Source: Komagataella phaffii GS115 | Lineage: Eukaryota > Ascomycota > Pichiomycetes > Pichiales > Pichiaceae | Direction of reading: 5' to 3' | DNA length: 64,000 nucleotides | NCBI RefSeq assembly: GCF_000027005.1 | Contig: NC_012966.1 | Coordinates: forward strand, 682,001 to 746,000 | In this document: positions 1 to 9,449 of the stretch, piece after piece | Layout of the letters: the number at the start of each line of letters is the position of its first letter | Position numbering within the stretch: the first letter of the stretch is position 1 | The notes under the pieces: generated by a model | Seen by the model: the letters and a program-made list of their open reading frames with translations, nothing else | Databases searched by the model: none | What the model was told of the DNA's origin: nothing | Translations under genes and position numbers: made by a program

Positions 1-625
1 TCCGTTCTTTTGTGAAACTCATTTTCGGTCACTGATGGGTTGGGGATATACCACAGCAACGTACAAGTACCGAATGTATGATCGTGCTGGAAGACAGAGC
101 AATGCTGACTTGAAACAGCTAGAAAAAAAAAATAATCCAAGATTATCCGGATGTTATCTACCCTCCCTCCCTCAAAGTCAACAAAAGACTCCGCAATTAT
201 TGTTCGTCCAACAGTTCTTGGCCTTACACAACAGCGCAGTTAGAACTAAGCCATGTAGTTGCAAAGTTAAGGGAAAGATCCTTCTATTACAACACCTGTC
301 AGGGGTTGCCTAGCTTTCAAGATAAAGAAATGAGCAAAGAAAAAGTGGCAATCTTTGCACGGGATGGCAAAATTTCGTGTTTGCACGGTAAAACAAGCCA
401 GGATATCTGTCCGCGTAATAATACGAACACCCATGTCAACGTCCCAGAGTGTTTAGAGCAACGGGGGTTGGATTGGACAGTTTCCGAAGATTACTTCAGG
501 GCAAATCCCCCACGTCACTTGACACATCGAATCCCGTCCAAAAGTTATTATCAGGCTACACGCAACCTTTTGTAATGCAACAATATATACAAGTATCGAG
601 TAATACTAATAATGTTTCCTTTTTT
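1..625. other. Left-edge intergenic stretch, no supported gene
   Basis: I see no convincing gene. Short open frames exist but they are overlapping, low in coding character and unlike any family I know. The sequence has C/T-rich tracts near 150-175 and a T-rich stretch near 615-640 at the 3' end of the MIG1-like gene, which is suited to its transcription end. The rest may be the promoter of a gene beyond the left edge. Confidence 0.5.
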
Positions 626-1960
626 TCATTTCTTTTCTTGATTTTCCAGAGAGGTTGAAGGTAAATTTAGAGAGCTCAGAGAAGGTAGTGCTGTGCTTTG
701 GAGGTTCTCTGCTTCAGTGGTCTCATCCAAAGCTTTGTGAAGTGTCTCCAAGCTATTATTGGAAACGGATTTTGGAAAGAGTTTGGGAGACACTGCAGGG
801 GTTTGCAAAGGGGTGACTTCAGGAGTGGCATGGTTCAGCCCAAGTCCTAAAAGATGCAGAGCCGCTGATGAAACCTTGGAATCAATATGGGATGGAGGAA
901 AGTTACCCTTAGATTGCTGCTGTGCCAAGTTAGATGTATGCTGTGATTGTTGGTATTGTTGAAAAGTCGTTGGAGATCGTCCTGTGAGCACAGGCGAATT
1001 TGGTCGGGATTTTTTCAACATTGTCGGAGGAGTAGTGAATTCGTCAGCAATCTCTGTGTTGGAAAAGGTTCGAGTCAACGAAGTAACAGATATTGATTTG
1101 TTGATTGAAACACCTCCGGACGAAGAGGAAGAAGAAGAAGGGTTTATTGGGGTCATTCTTTTAAGTCCGCTTAGACTGCTGAATGGCTTCGGATGAGATA
1201 ACGGAGGGTTTCCACCATGAGAGGAGTCTTCCGAAGCAATGAAGTATTGAGTTAACGAAGGTAGAGATTTTACTTGTTGCAATCTTGAAGAGTTTTCCTC
1301 TGCAGCCCTTAACTCTTGTAGTTCCTGAGAGGCAGCAGTAGCCAGCAAGTTGATGCTCAGAGTAGACGCACTTCTTAGAGGGTTGAACTTGGCCTCAGCT
1401 GTCTGGCTCTGAGACGACTTTGAGCTCGGAGTTGGGGTTGTTGGTTTTCCCACCGTGGTAGTTGCTGCTGCAGTTGGAATCGACACCAACGGGAAAGAGG
1501 AAGCGTCATCACTGCCGTAAAACTGCTGATGGCCTTCGCCTAAAGAGTAGTTGCCCTCGTCACTATATGAGGCTGACTTGCCTGCCATCTTTGGTCTAGG
1601 AGTCTTCTTGGGGACAACACCTGGCCCCCTTTTCCTTGGGTTTGGGTTGTTGTGTATTCTGGAATGTCTGGTCAACTCATCCGACCTTGAAAACTTCTTG
1701 AAACAGCCGGGATAATTACAGTGGTGGGGCTTCTCACCCGTGTGAGTCCGTATGTGTCTTGTTTGATGCTCTAATCTGTGGAAAGCCTTTTCACACATGG
1801 GACATTGGTAGGGGCGTGATAACTCTGATTTTTTAGAGCTGGAGCTGGAGTTTGCGTTAGAAGACTCCGCGGACTTCCTGGAGCCCACTTTGATATCACC
1901 CACAGAGTCCCCCGACGATCTGACACTTGCCACACGTGCGTTGGGATAGGCAGTGGTCAT
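626..1960 (-). CDS. MIG1: C2H2 zinc-finger glucose repressor, Mig1 type
   Basis: This 444-residue protein has two adjacent C2H2 fingers near the N-terminus (C53/C56/H69/H73 and C81/C86/H99/H103) joined by a TGEKPH linker. The finger residues [16 protein letters not shown] and [10 protein letters not shown] are the signature of the Mig1/CreA family. Family members bind GC-rich boxes (SYGGGG with an AT-rich flank) and repress genes for alternative carbon sources when glucose is present, shuttling between nucleus and cytoplasm. Basic residues follow finger 2, and the remainder is Ser/Thr/Gln-rich and disordered, as in relatives. The ATG at 1960 is the first in frame. Methylotrophic yeasts carry more than one Mig1/Mig2 paralogue, so the exact name among them is less certain than the family. 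Confidence 0.85.
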   Translation of the reverse strand: MTTAYPNARVASVRSSGDSVGDIKVGSRKSAESSNANSSSSSKKSELSRPYQCPMCEKAFHRLEHQTRHIRTHTGEKPHHCNYPGCFKKFSRSDELTRHSRIHNNPNPRKRGPGVVPKKTPRPKMAGKSASYSDEGNYSLGEGHQQFYGSDDASSFPLVSIPTAAATTTVGKPTTPTPSSKSSQSQTAEAKFNPLRSASTLSINLLATAASQELQELRAAEENSSRLQQVKSLPSLTQYFIASEDSSHGGNPPLSHPKPFSSLSGLKRMTPINPSSSSSSSGGVSINKSISVTSLTRTFSNTEIADEFTTPPTMLKKSRPNSPVLTGRSPTTFQQYQQSQHTSNLAQQQSKGNFPPSHIDSKVSSAALHLLGLGLNHATPEVTPLQTPAVSPKLFPKSVSNNSLETLHKALDETTEAENLQSTALPSLSSLNLPSTSLENQEKK

Positions 1961-2567
1961 GATAAAAAAAATTTTATGGTGTTCAGTTTACAGGGAAGTT
2001 TTGGAATGTGGGGAGGGAACAACCTGGGGCAAAATTGGGAAGACCAGGCTTCTCGTTTTTTTTTCGCCCATTTTATTTGTTAGGGGACCGTCCCGATCCA
2101 CCTTTCAAGGTTTTTCCTTTTTTCTTTTTTTTTTTTGGGCAGAAGGAATGAACCAATCCGCGCGGGGATTAAGGCCAATGGCGTTGTAGTGTTTCAAGTG
2201 TAAGGGTGAAGGAAAGAGGCAACGTGGCGGGGAAGATAGTGATTCTACGGTGAAATTGACATTGCTTTGAAATTGCCCCTCCAAGGACTTGCTTTGCTTT
2301 CGTTGGAAGATGGTTACAGGAGTGATTCGACCGTTGAAAGGAAGGACGCTACGACAATTGAATTGTTGTGATAATACATAGGTTACGTACTTTCCTATTC
2401 TTCCGGCTAGAAGGGATATTATCCTTCAACCTGAAAACTTCGCCGTTGGGATGCTCCTAATTATCTCACAACGTTTTGTATTGCATCGTCCGTCCCGTTC
2501 TTTCTGCTGTGGTACCTTCTTTCTTACCCAATCATGTTCGTCTCCACATCGGATTATTGTTTTTCCG
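1961..2567. promoter_or_regulatory. Upstream region of MIG1 and 3' flank of the dioxygenase gene
   Basis: This 0.6 kb contains no supported gene. It must hold the promoter of the MIG1-like gene (leftward). Visible features are long T-runs around 2058-2068 and 2118-2135 and a CCAAT-like GGCCAATGGC at about 2172. Small open frames at 2426-2681 overlap the dioxygenase 3' end and are shadows. Confidence 0.4.
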
Positions 2568-3875
2568 TTAGACCAGATTTCCCCTTCGCTGCTGCTCCAA
2601 TTCCAAAGTCTCAAACAATGCTTTGAAATTGCCTGCTCCAAACCCGTTATGGTTTTCTCGTTGGATCACTTCCAAGAATAAGGTCGGCCGGTCCTGCATC
2701 GGTTTACTGAATAACTGCAAGAGGTAACCGTTCTCGTCAAAATCAACCAGAATTCCAGCCTTTTCCAACTCATCGAGGGATTCTTTAATTTCGTAGTTCC
2801 GTTTTGTTTCTAGGAGACGCTGCCGCAATCTAGAGTAGTATTTGGGTGGAACGTTTATAAACTCCACACCTCTAAATTTCATGTTCTTCACTGTGGAGAC
2901 GATATTGGGGGTCAGCAGCGCTATATGCTGCACACCGGGGCCCTCATAAAAGTCCAAGAACTCCTCTATCTGGGACTTCTTAAGTCCCTTTGCAGGCTCG
3001 TTTATAGGCATTTTTACCAGTTCGTTGCTTGAGGCCATCACTGTTGACCTCAATGCTGAATATTGGGTGCATATCACATTCTCATCTACCGACCAAAATT
3101 GGTGAAATCCAAACGCTTTGGCATAAAACTCGCAGGATTGAAACATCTCATTCCAGTCTTGGTTTTGGACACAATGATCTATGCAAGCAAATGAAACTTT
3201 TGGTAGCACTTTTTCGTTCAATTCTGTCACCGTCTGCATGTAGTCATGGCCAAAGGCGTCCTCATATGATATGTACCCTGGCATGAACACACCTTTATAC
3301 TGACTTCGATTGATCAAAGTATGCACAACGTCACCTAATGCTCCAACTTTGGCTATTACCAAAGTAGACCCTTCTTCTTCTAGAGCTGTAGGTTTCAAGA
3401 TTGGCCGTGCTCCATTTGCTACTGCCAACTCAAATACATGTGAAACATTCTCCACTTGAAAAGCAACGTCCTTCACCCCATCCCCGTGTTTTGCAACGTG
3501 ATTTTGAATTTCCTTGATCATCAGATCCTCGTTTTTGTTGTCACTAAATGATCTTAATGTACTAACGAACTGGAACGTCACAGATCCGTTAGATACAACA
3601 TGATGACAGATATTCTTGGAGCCAGTTTCCAATCCCTTGTAGGCTATGGGGTAAAACCCTAGAGAGTTTATGAAGAACCGAGAGCTTAGTTTTGCATTAG
3701 ACACATAGAAGGTCACATGGTCATATGCTACAAATCCGTCGTTTGCAAGTTTAGGCATCAGCGAGGAGTCGATAGATAAGCCTTCGAGTTGGTTGGTTTT
3801 GGCCAACGAGGAGGACAAATCCAAACTATCTTTTACAAGGACATGCTCTGACAAGGGATTTACTGGTTCTACCAT
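2568..3875 (-). CDS. 4-hydroxyphenylpyruvate dioxygenase
   Basis: The 435-residue protein belongs to the vicinal-oxygen-chelate dioxygenases and converts 4-hydroxyphenylpyruvate to homogentisate, the second step of tyrosine breakdown. The Fe(II) ligands of the family are visible as H234 (in CIDHCV), H317 (in GPGVQHIAL) and E402 (in LFLEVIQRE). The C-terminal helix motif GFGAGNFKALFE, which closes over the active site, is intact. Length is slightly above the usual 380-400 because of about 40 extra N-terminal residues with no clear targeting signal. The gene is divergent from the GRE2-like gene, sharing a 456-bp promoter region. S. cerevisiae lacks this enzyme, while many other yeasts keep it. 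Confidence 0.93.
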   Translation of the reverse strand: MVEPVNPLSEHVLVKDSLDLSSSLAKTNQLEGLSIDSSLMPKLANDGFVAYDHVTFYVSNAKLSSRFFINSLGFYPIAYKGLETGSKNICHHVVSNGSVTFQFVSTLRSFSDNKNEDLMIKEIQNHVAKHGDGVKDVAFQVENVSHVFELAVANGARPILKPTALEEEGSTLVIAKVGALGDVVHTLINRSQYKGVFMPGYISYEDAFGHDYMQTVTELNEKVLPKVSFACIDHCVQNQDWNEMFQSCEFYAKAFGFHQFWSVDENVICTQYSALRSTVMASSNELVKMPINEPAKGLKKSQIEEFLDFYEGPGVQHIALLTPNIVSTVKNMKFRGVEFINVPPKYYSRLRQRLLETKRNYEIKESLDELEKAGILVDFDENGYLLQLFSKPMQDRPTLFLEVIQRENHNGFGAGNFKALFETLELEQQRRGNLV

Positions 3876-4331
3876 GAGGGAAAGAAGATTCGAAGGAGCA
3901 AACGGGTAAGTTCAAAGGCCACAAAGTTGGAGGAGTAGAGATCAGGAAAGCAGGAACTACATCGCGGTTCTGAGGAAGGAGATGTCCGATGTTAGATGTA
4001 AAGGGGTTTGCTTATCTCCCGTAGGCATTCAATGCATTAAAATGAAGTCTCTCCCAAAAACAGCAGTAACTCCTTCCTTCCCCGGTTTCGTAACTGCCTA
4101 TTTATGTGAACAACATCCTATATTAGTAATTATCTCTGCAATAGCCCACTGCTCCCCCAGATTTCTAATCAAACCCCCGAAAAAGTCGCTCCCCCACTAA
4201 TCTCATAGATTTTCCCCCACTGTTGTCAAAACCCTGTAACCTCCCGATTACGCAATATCTATACGATATTCACTTATTGTTGCCTAGCTATAAATAAGGA
4301 CGGCTCACCCAAATTTCAACTCTTCATCAAA
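3876..4331. promoter_or_regulatory. Divergent promoter with four CCCCC boxes
   Basis: This region separates two divergent genes. Four runs of five C lie at 4154-4158, 4174-4178, 4191-4195 and 4214-4218. Three read CCCCCAG or CCCCCAC, whose complements CTGGGG and GTGGGG fit the SYGGGG core bound by Mig1-type C2H2 factors. Related C2H2 factors such as Msn2 and Mxr1 also bind C-rich cores. A TATA box (TATAAATA, 4289-4296) sits 36 bp before the GRE2-like ATG. Which factor binds is inference. Confidence 0.5.
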
Positions 4332-5399
4332 ATGCCAGGAGAAAGAGTTTTACTTACCGGAGCATCCGGCTTCATTGCCCAGCACATTACAGACGTTCTG
4401 CTCTCTAAGGGTTACAGAGTCTTGGGAACCACTAGAAGACAGGAACAGGCCGACCAATTGACTCAACAATTCACGGCAGAGTACCCGAAGATCGCTGAGG
4501 ACAAGTCCCTGTTGCAATTCCATTTGGTCCCTGACATCGGTACCGACAATGCTTTCGATGAAGTCTTGAAGCAGAACCCGGATATAGATTTCGTCCTGCA
4601 TACTGCTTCCCCCTTCTACTTTGGTGACGACAGACCTTTGAAGGAGGTTTATTTACACCCTGCTGTTGGTGGAACCGAGAACATTTTGAACGCTATCCAA
4701 AAGTACGCTTCAGACAATATCAAGAAGGTAGTGGTCACATCTTCGTTTGCTAGTGTTGTCAACATGGACAAGTTCAAGGATAAACGTTTCATTCACAATG
4801 AAGACACTTGGAATCCTCTTACTTGGGAGCAGGCCGAAGTAGAAGGAGAGACTTCTGCTTATAGAGCCTCTAAGAAATACGCAGAATTGGCTGCTTGGGA
4901 TTTCGTCAAGAAGGAGTCGCCAAAGTTCAGTTTGACTACCATCCTCCCCCCATTTGTCTTTGGTCCTCAGAAGTTTTCTTCTAGCGCAGCCAAAGGCACA
5001 TTGAACACTTCAGCCGAAATTGTTAACAAGTTCCTTTCCACTGAGTATCCATCAGATGACAAGTTTTTTGATGCTCCAACCCACTTGTCTGTTGATGTTA
5101 GAGATGTGGCTCTTTACCATGTTTTGCCCTTAGAGATTAATGCTCTGGCTAACAAGAGGTTATTCACTGTCCAGAGCAAGTTCTCTGGTCAAAGAATATT
5201 GAATATTCTGAACGAGAACTTCCCAGAACTCAAGGGCAAGATTGCTGTTGGACAACCTGAAAAGACAGCACAGAATGAAGCTGCCAATGGTCCAGAATAC
5301 AACAATAGTTTGACCGTAGCTTTGGGAGGAGTCGAGTTCCGATCATTGGAAACCACTATTATTGATTCGGTGAAACAAATCCTTGAGTCTGCAAAATAA
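4332..5399 (+). CDS. NAD(P)H-dependent reductase, GRE2/methylglyoxal reductase type
   Basis: The 355-residue protein is an extended short-chain dehydrogenase. The dinucleotide-binding motif TGASGFIA is at residues 9-16 and the catalytic Tyr-x3-Lys pair is Y177/K181 in YRASKKYAE. Family members (Gre2, ketoreductases, dihydroflavonol-reductase-like enzymes) reduce methylglyoxal, isovaleraldehyde and many ketones in the cytosol using NADPH. The length matches Gre2 (about 342). A TATA box at 4289-4296 and the C-rich boxes upstream suggest a regulated, stress- or carbon-responsive promoter. Yeasts of this group carry several GRE2 paralogues, so I give no symbol. The 3' end faces the membrane-protein gene 76 bp away. 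Confidence 0.85.
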   Translation: MPGERVLLTGASGFIAQHITDVLLSKGYRVLGTTRRQEQADQLTQQFTAEYPKIAEDKSLLQFHLVPDIGTDNAFDEVLKQNPDIDFVLHTASPFYFGDDRPLKEVYLHPAVGGTENILNAIQKYASDNIKKVVVTSSFASVVNMDKFKDKRFIHNEDTWNPLTWEQAEVEGETSAYRASKKYAELAAWDFVKKESPKFSLTTILPPFVFGPQKFSSSAAKGTLNTSAEIVNKFLSTEYPSDDKFFDAPTHLSVDVRDVALYHVLPLEINALANKRLFTVQSKFSGQRILNILNENFPELKGKIAVGQPEKTAQNEAANGPEYNNSLTVALGGVEFRSLETTIIDSVKQILESAK

Positions 5400-5475
5400 T
5401 AAGATTTGATTAAATACATTAAGTTTATACAAATCGAATACAATTACTCCTTCTCCTCCTTCTTTTTGGTCCTCT

Positions 5476-6822
5476 TTACACAGTACGAACAATCTCAGGA
5501 TTACTAGTTCTTTCTGAGATGGAAGATGTTCTTTCCTTATTTGAGATCACTGGGGAAGGCTCGACAGCCTCATTACCGACCAACATGTCCTTGGGGAACC
5601 TGTCTGGTCTATAGAAACGTAAGTCGATTCTTCCAAGCAAATAGATAACGTTGATGACTGTCTCAAGGAATCCCCAAAGCATGTACATGACAACAGGTTT
5701 AAATATCCAGCTTTGGGTCTCAACTGTCCTATCGAGGAAACAAGTGATGGCACGGAAGACGGCTCCAATGAGGATGAACGTGGTGGTAAGTGTGACAATA
5801 ATAATGGAATAGTTGTGCTTCAGTTGTCCTGTACTGGAAGAGTACCTTACAAGATTGTCCTCATTACCTGGTTCCAGCTTCAGATTCTCTGCAGTTGGCT
5901 CTGGAAGTACGTCAGACTGAGCGTTGTAGTGATATGAAGAGGCAATGATTCTAGTCGACGCAAAGGCAGCTGCGCCGTTACGACCGATAAAGATCTGTTC
6001 ATGTTGTTTGGCACTGTCCTTTAATGGGAAATAAGTTGGACTGAAAGACTCCAACCAAGTTGGCTGGTAAATCAGGCATCCTTTATCTCTCTTGGTTGGT
6101 TTGAAAAGATAAGACACTAATATCAAACCAGTTGCCAAAAGAGAATACAAAATGACCAAGATACTGGACACCTTGACCACGTTCTTGCTCATCTCATAAT
6201 TTCTATGGGATAGCAGATAGACGTATGGAACAACGGCAGCAACGATGGTCATCACAACAACGGAGATAACCACAGAGTAAACTGTCAATAAAGCTCCCCA
6301 AAAAAGCTTCGAAGACCCCACATACGGATGTCTCCAAGTGAACAGTCTTTGAGCTAGAATCAAATTGAAACTGGCCAGCAGAATCGTTGGAATGATTAAG
6401 AACACTTCGGATGCAATACCTACCTGCACTCGGGTGATTTCCCTACTCCATGCGACTCTAAGAGCGAACCCAACGACTCTCAGTAGTGCATAAAAAGCAA
6501 ACCCAAAAGAAAGCAAGAACTTGTGGCCCCTGCTCCAATTGATCCCAAAAAGGGTCAAGTGTGCCAGGAAGATAAAGAAAAACACCACCATGAAAATGGC
6601 TGAAGGTGCAGTATCCTTGCCGCTTGGATAATCACCAAAAAGAGCAAGCTGTTTCCCCTGCACGTAATTGATTAGCTCCCTGGGGATTCTATCAACTCCT
6701 CCCAGCATATCAGCGGCAGAGTTTAGACGGGGCAGAATACCAGTTCCTGGGTCTGCGCCGTTGGTTCGGGCCTCCATCAAGGATACCATTTGCTGAATTA
6801 GTGGACTTAGTGGAGCAGACAT
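5476..6822 (-). CDS. Seven-span fungal membrane protein of unknown function
   Basis: A 448-residue polytopic protein with about seven hydrophobic helices: near residues 78-98, 105-125, 140-160, 180-210, 220-245, 340-360 and 380-400. A cytosolic or lumenal loop of about 90 residues lies between helices 5 and 6, and the tail is Ser-rich. It has charged FRAI-type segments and a conserved-looking YRPDRFPKD near the C-terminus. The layout resembles fungal plasma-membrane families of unknown function (DUF3112-like), but I do not recognise it with certainty. The open frame continues upstream through a TTG, so I start at the first ATG (6822, MSAPLS). Transport or receptor roles cannot be separated from sequence alone. 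Confidence 0.7.
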   Translation of the reverse strand: MSAPLSPLIQQMVSLMEARTNGADPGTGILPRLNSAADMLGGVDRIPRELINYVQGKQLALFGDYPSGKDTAPSAIFMVVFFFIFLAHLTLFGINWSRGHKFLLSFGFAFYALLRVVGFALRVAWSREITRVQVGIASEVFLIIPTILLASFNLILAQRLFTWRHPYVGSSKLFWGALLTVYSVVISVVVMTIVAAVVPYVYLLSHRNYEMSKNVVKVSSILVILYSLLATGLILVSYLFKPTKRDKGCLIYQPTWLESFSPTYFPLKDSAKQHEQIFIGRNGAAAFASTRIIASSYHYNAQSDVLPEPTAENLKLEPGNEDNLVRYSSSTGQLKHNYSIIIVTLTTTFILIGAVFRAITCFLDRTVETQSWIFKPVVMYMLWGFLETVINVIYLLGRIDLRFYRPDRFPKDMLVGNEAVEPSPVISNKERTSSISERTSNPEIVRTV

Positions 6823-7273
6823 TGTTGAGTAAATTCGATTAAGTTTGGCTCGTTTGTTAGAATTATTCAAAGGATTTTATCAAGGGCAAATCAGGAGAAC
6901 CAGACAATGCCTTTTATAAGGACCCTGGTCATCATGGACGATGGGTTTCCAGAATGACACGATCTTTTACCCCACTTATTCAAAGTTTTTAGCCCAACAT
7001 GCCAACACGCTAATTTGTTGTCTTGCGAAGAGCAATCGAATCACATGACAAAATGGCGATGCATCGCATTAACTACTTTGGGATCTACTGGTTCGCTAGT
7101 GCATACCCTTATGTCAAAATTGGGGAATGCCCCTCGAAACAGTTACTCTAACCGGCGTTTCGGAATAATTGCGATAGCATATGTCATTTCGGGAACACGC
7201 TTGCACACTCACAAATATATTATCTATTTCCCTGTTCTGCAACAGGAGGGACATTCCATAACCTATTTCCTAA
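6823..7273. promoter_or_regulatory. Upstream region of the seven-span membrane protein
   Basis: These 450 bases hold the promoter of the leftward membrane-protein gene and the 3' flank of the phosphate transporter. I see no RNA gene or strong motif. Confidence 0.3.
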
Positions 7274-9001
7274 TTAAACTTTATCATTACCAATGATATT
7301 TGTTTCAGAATCAATGTCTGTATTGGAGTTGGAGGACTCAGGGTCGTCTCCGTCTCCGTGTAGCTCGTAACTCAACTGCTCAAGCGACTTGCGTTTCGTT
7401 TCAGGGATCAGCAACGAAGTAAACGTTCCTAGCAACATGAACAGAGCGAAAATCTCCATAACGTGTGGAAGGAAACAGTTTGGCTCTTCCTTGGAACAGC
7501 CGTGATTGGTCAGGGTTCCGATAACCGTTTGGGCAATAATGGCTCCCACTTTACCAGAAGCAGCACTGATACCATGGGATGTACTTCTGAATTTTGTGGG
7601 GAAACATTCTCCGGGAACGATGAAAGTTGTGGTATTGGGGAGGTTTTGAAGGAATTGGGCAACAATGTAGCATCCCAGTAATCCATGTTCCCCGATCTTG
7701 TGGTATCCAAATCCAATGATGCAGAAAATCATAGTCAGTAGAATAAATCCAACAATCTGTAGTGGTTTTCGGCCAAGCGTGTCACAGGTAAAGGCCGTGA
7801 ACCAATAACCAGGGATAGAACCGGCACAGATCAGAATCAGATTTCCTGCGGCAGAGTTGAATAGTTTGTTGTAAACATTGTCATTCTTGGCATAACCAAT
7901 GGTTTGCAGAATCACAGCAGTGTTCAATCCCAGTCCATAATATGCAATATCCAACATGAACCACGAACCTGCGGTACCAATGAGAATCTTTCCATGTTTC
8001 CAGTGTTTATAATGATGGTAGAAATCGTGCCAGTTGACTTTTCTTGACTTGATTTCCTCAGCTGTCTTCTTAAGTTCTTCCTGTTCCACTTCCAAAGCTA
8101 GTTGCTTAGCATTTCTCAAGATGACAATATCGTCTTCTGTGGCTGCTCCATGGAGACCAGACGTAAACTTCATGGTGTCACAGGCGGCTTTTTCAATTTC
8201 GTGCGTAACATCAAAGGTGTATCTTGGGGATTCTGGAATCGTCAATCTGAAATATAAAGCGACCACTCCAGGAACACAACCAAAACCAATCAGAATACGC
8301 CACATTTGGTCACAGGCCTTTTGACACGCATACCCACATTCGGCTCCATTTTTGGCAGTGATCAAATCATCTTTGTATCCGGCAATACAGATCAAAGCAA
8401 CCAGTCCAGCCAATAATTGACCCCAACCTTGGTTAGCAAAGACAGCACCCATAGTTAATCCTCTCCATCTAACGGATGAGAATTCAGAAGATATAATGGA
8501 ACTCATTGGATAATCTCCTCCGATACCAATTCCCATTATAATACGATAAAAGGTCAAAATTGCTGGGAAGGAAATGGCTTTGGATTCACCAACAGTGCAC
8601 TGAAGAACAGTAGCAAAAATCATGATAACCAGTTCCAAACCATATATTTTCTTTCTTCCAAAGAAATCAGCAGCCCAACCGAAACCTAACTGTCCGATAA
8701 CAGTTCCAACAGAGGTCGAAACTTTCAATAATGTCTGAGTAGAATCGGGAATTGATCCTCCCCAGTAGACGAAAACCAACATAGCCAGACCCAAATTAAT
8801 AGCAAAAATATCGTAAGCGTCAGTCATGAAACCTACACCGGCGACGGCAATGGCTCTAACATGGTACCAGGAGAACTTTGCATTATCGATTGACTGTAAA
8901 GCGAGTCTTCTCCTCTCTTTCGGATCTTCGATGTGAGCAAAGTCATTAATATGATTATGGAAAGCGGAGTTTCCACCCTTGGTCTTGTATCCGGAGCTCA
9001 T
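7274..9001 (-). CDS. PHO84: High-affinity phosphate:proton symporter, Pho84 type
   Basis: A 575-residue major-facilitator protein of the phosphate:H+ symporter subfamily with 12 predicted helices and a long central cytosolic loop. The N-terminal block (FSWYHVRAIAVAGVGFMTDAYD) and the GIGIGGDYPMSSIISSEF motif are characteristic of Pho84 and its plant and fungal relatives, and an MFS signature (DFFGRKKIYG) follows helix 2. It imports phosphate at the plasma membrane, and in S. cerevisiae it is also a phosphate sensor. Two Pho4-type sites lie 367-415 bp upstream of the ATG, which fits induction on phosphate starvation. The C-terminus is acidic and Ser/Asn-rich. Length and motifs are complete. 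Confidence 0.92.
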   Translation of the reverse strand: MSSGYKTKGGNSAFHNHINDFAHIEDPKERRRLALQSIDNAKFSWYHVRAIAVAGVGFMTDAYDIFAINLGLAMLVFVYWGGSIPDSTQTLLKVSTSVGTVIGQLGFGWAADFFGRKKIYGLELVIMIFATVLQCTVGESKAISFPAILTFYRIIMGIGIGGDYPMSSIISSEFSSVRWRGLTMGAVFANQGWGQLLAGLVALICIAGYKDDLITAKNGAECGYACQKACDQMWRILIGFGCVPGVVALYFRLTIPESPRYTFDVTHEIEKAACDTMKFTSGLHGAATEDDIVILRNAKQLALEVEQEELKKTAEEIKSRKVNWHDFYHHYKHWKHGKILIGTAGSWFMLDIAYYGLGLNTAVILQTIGYAKNDNVYNKLFNSAAGNLILICAGSIPGYWFTAFTCDTLGRKPLQIVGFILLTMIFCIIGFGYHKIGEHGLLGCYIVAQFLQNLPNTTTFIVPGECFPTKFRSTSHGISAASGKVGAIIAQTVIGTLTNHGCSKEEPNCFLPHVMEIFALFMLLGTFTSLLIPETKRKSLEQLSYELHGDGDDPESSNSNTDIDSETNIIGNDKV

Positions 9002-9367
9002 TAGAATGTCTATGCTTGCTGATTAACAGTCGGTGTTTTACGACTATTTATACAGTGACGGTTAGAAGAGACGCACTAACAAGCTTTCTATCAACGTGGG
9101 AGTCTTCATGTCTCTTTTTTCTCATTTCTTTGCATAGATTACAATAGATGAATTTCCGAGATGTTCAAATTAAATTGACTCCCTCGATGTAGAGCACTCC
9201 TAAACTCTTGGCTGCAGTAAGTACGGACGTATGAAGATAAGTCCATCAAGTCCAAAGAGTTCAGAATTTACTAACCAACGAATCGTCTACTTCAGTTCAG
9301 GCCTTTCTTTTTTTTATTTTCTCACACGACAAGTACTTTCTACTGATTATCAAAAAGCTTGATTGCA

Positions 9368-9373
9368 CACGTG
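9368..9373. promoter_or_regulatory. Pho4-type E-box CACGTGGG (distal gene order: upstream of PHO84)
   Basis: The core CACGTG is followed by GG, giving CACGTGGG, the high-affinity Pho4 form. It lies 367 bp before the PHO84 ATG and 76 bp past the end of LRA1, so it belongs with PHO84. Binding by Pho4 is inference from the yeast PHO system. Confidence 0.7.
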
Positions 9374-9410
9374 GGTACCCCTTGTCACTGGATCGTCTCA
9401 TCTTTCCTCC

Positions 9411-9416
9411 CACGTG
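9411..9416. promoter_or_regulatory. Second Pho4-type E-box
   Basis: The second CACGTG, 43 bp from the first, reads CACGTGGG on the complementary strand, so both sites carry the GG flank that favours Pho4 over Cbf1. Paired sites are typical of strongly phosphate-regulated promoters. Confidence 0.7.
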
Positions 9417-9449
9417 AGTACTGCAAATGTATCATGCTTTAAATTCTAC

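Noticed and set aside
35..658. Three overlapping short plus-strand frames
   Set aside because: They overlap each other, have no recognisable domain and no coding character; more likely promoter or terminator sequence.
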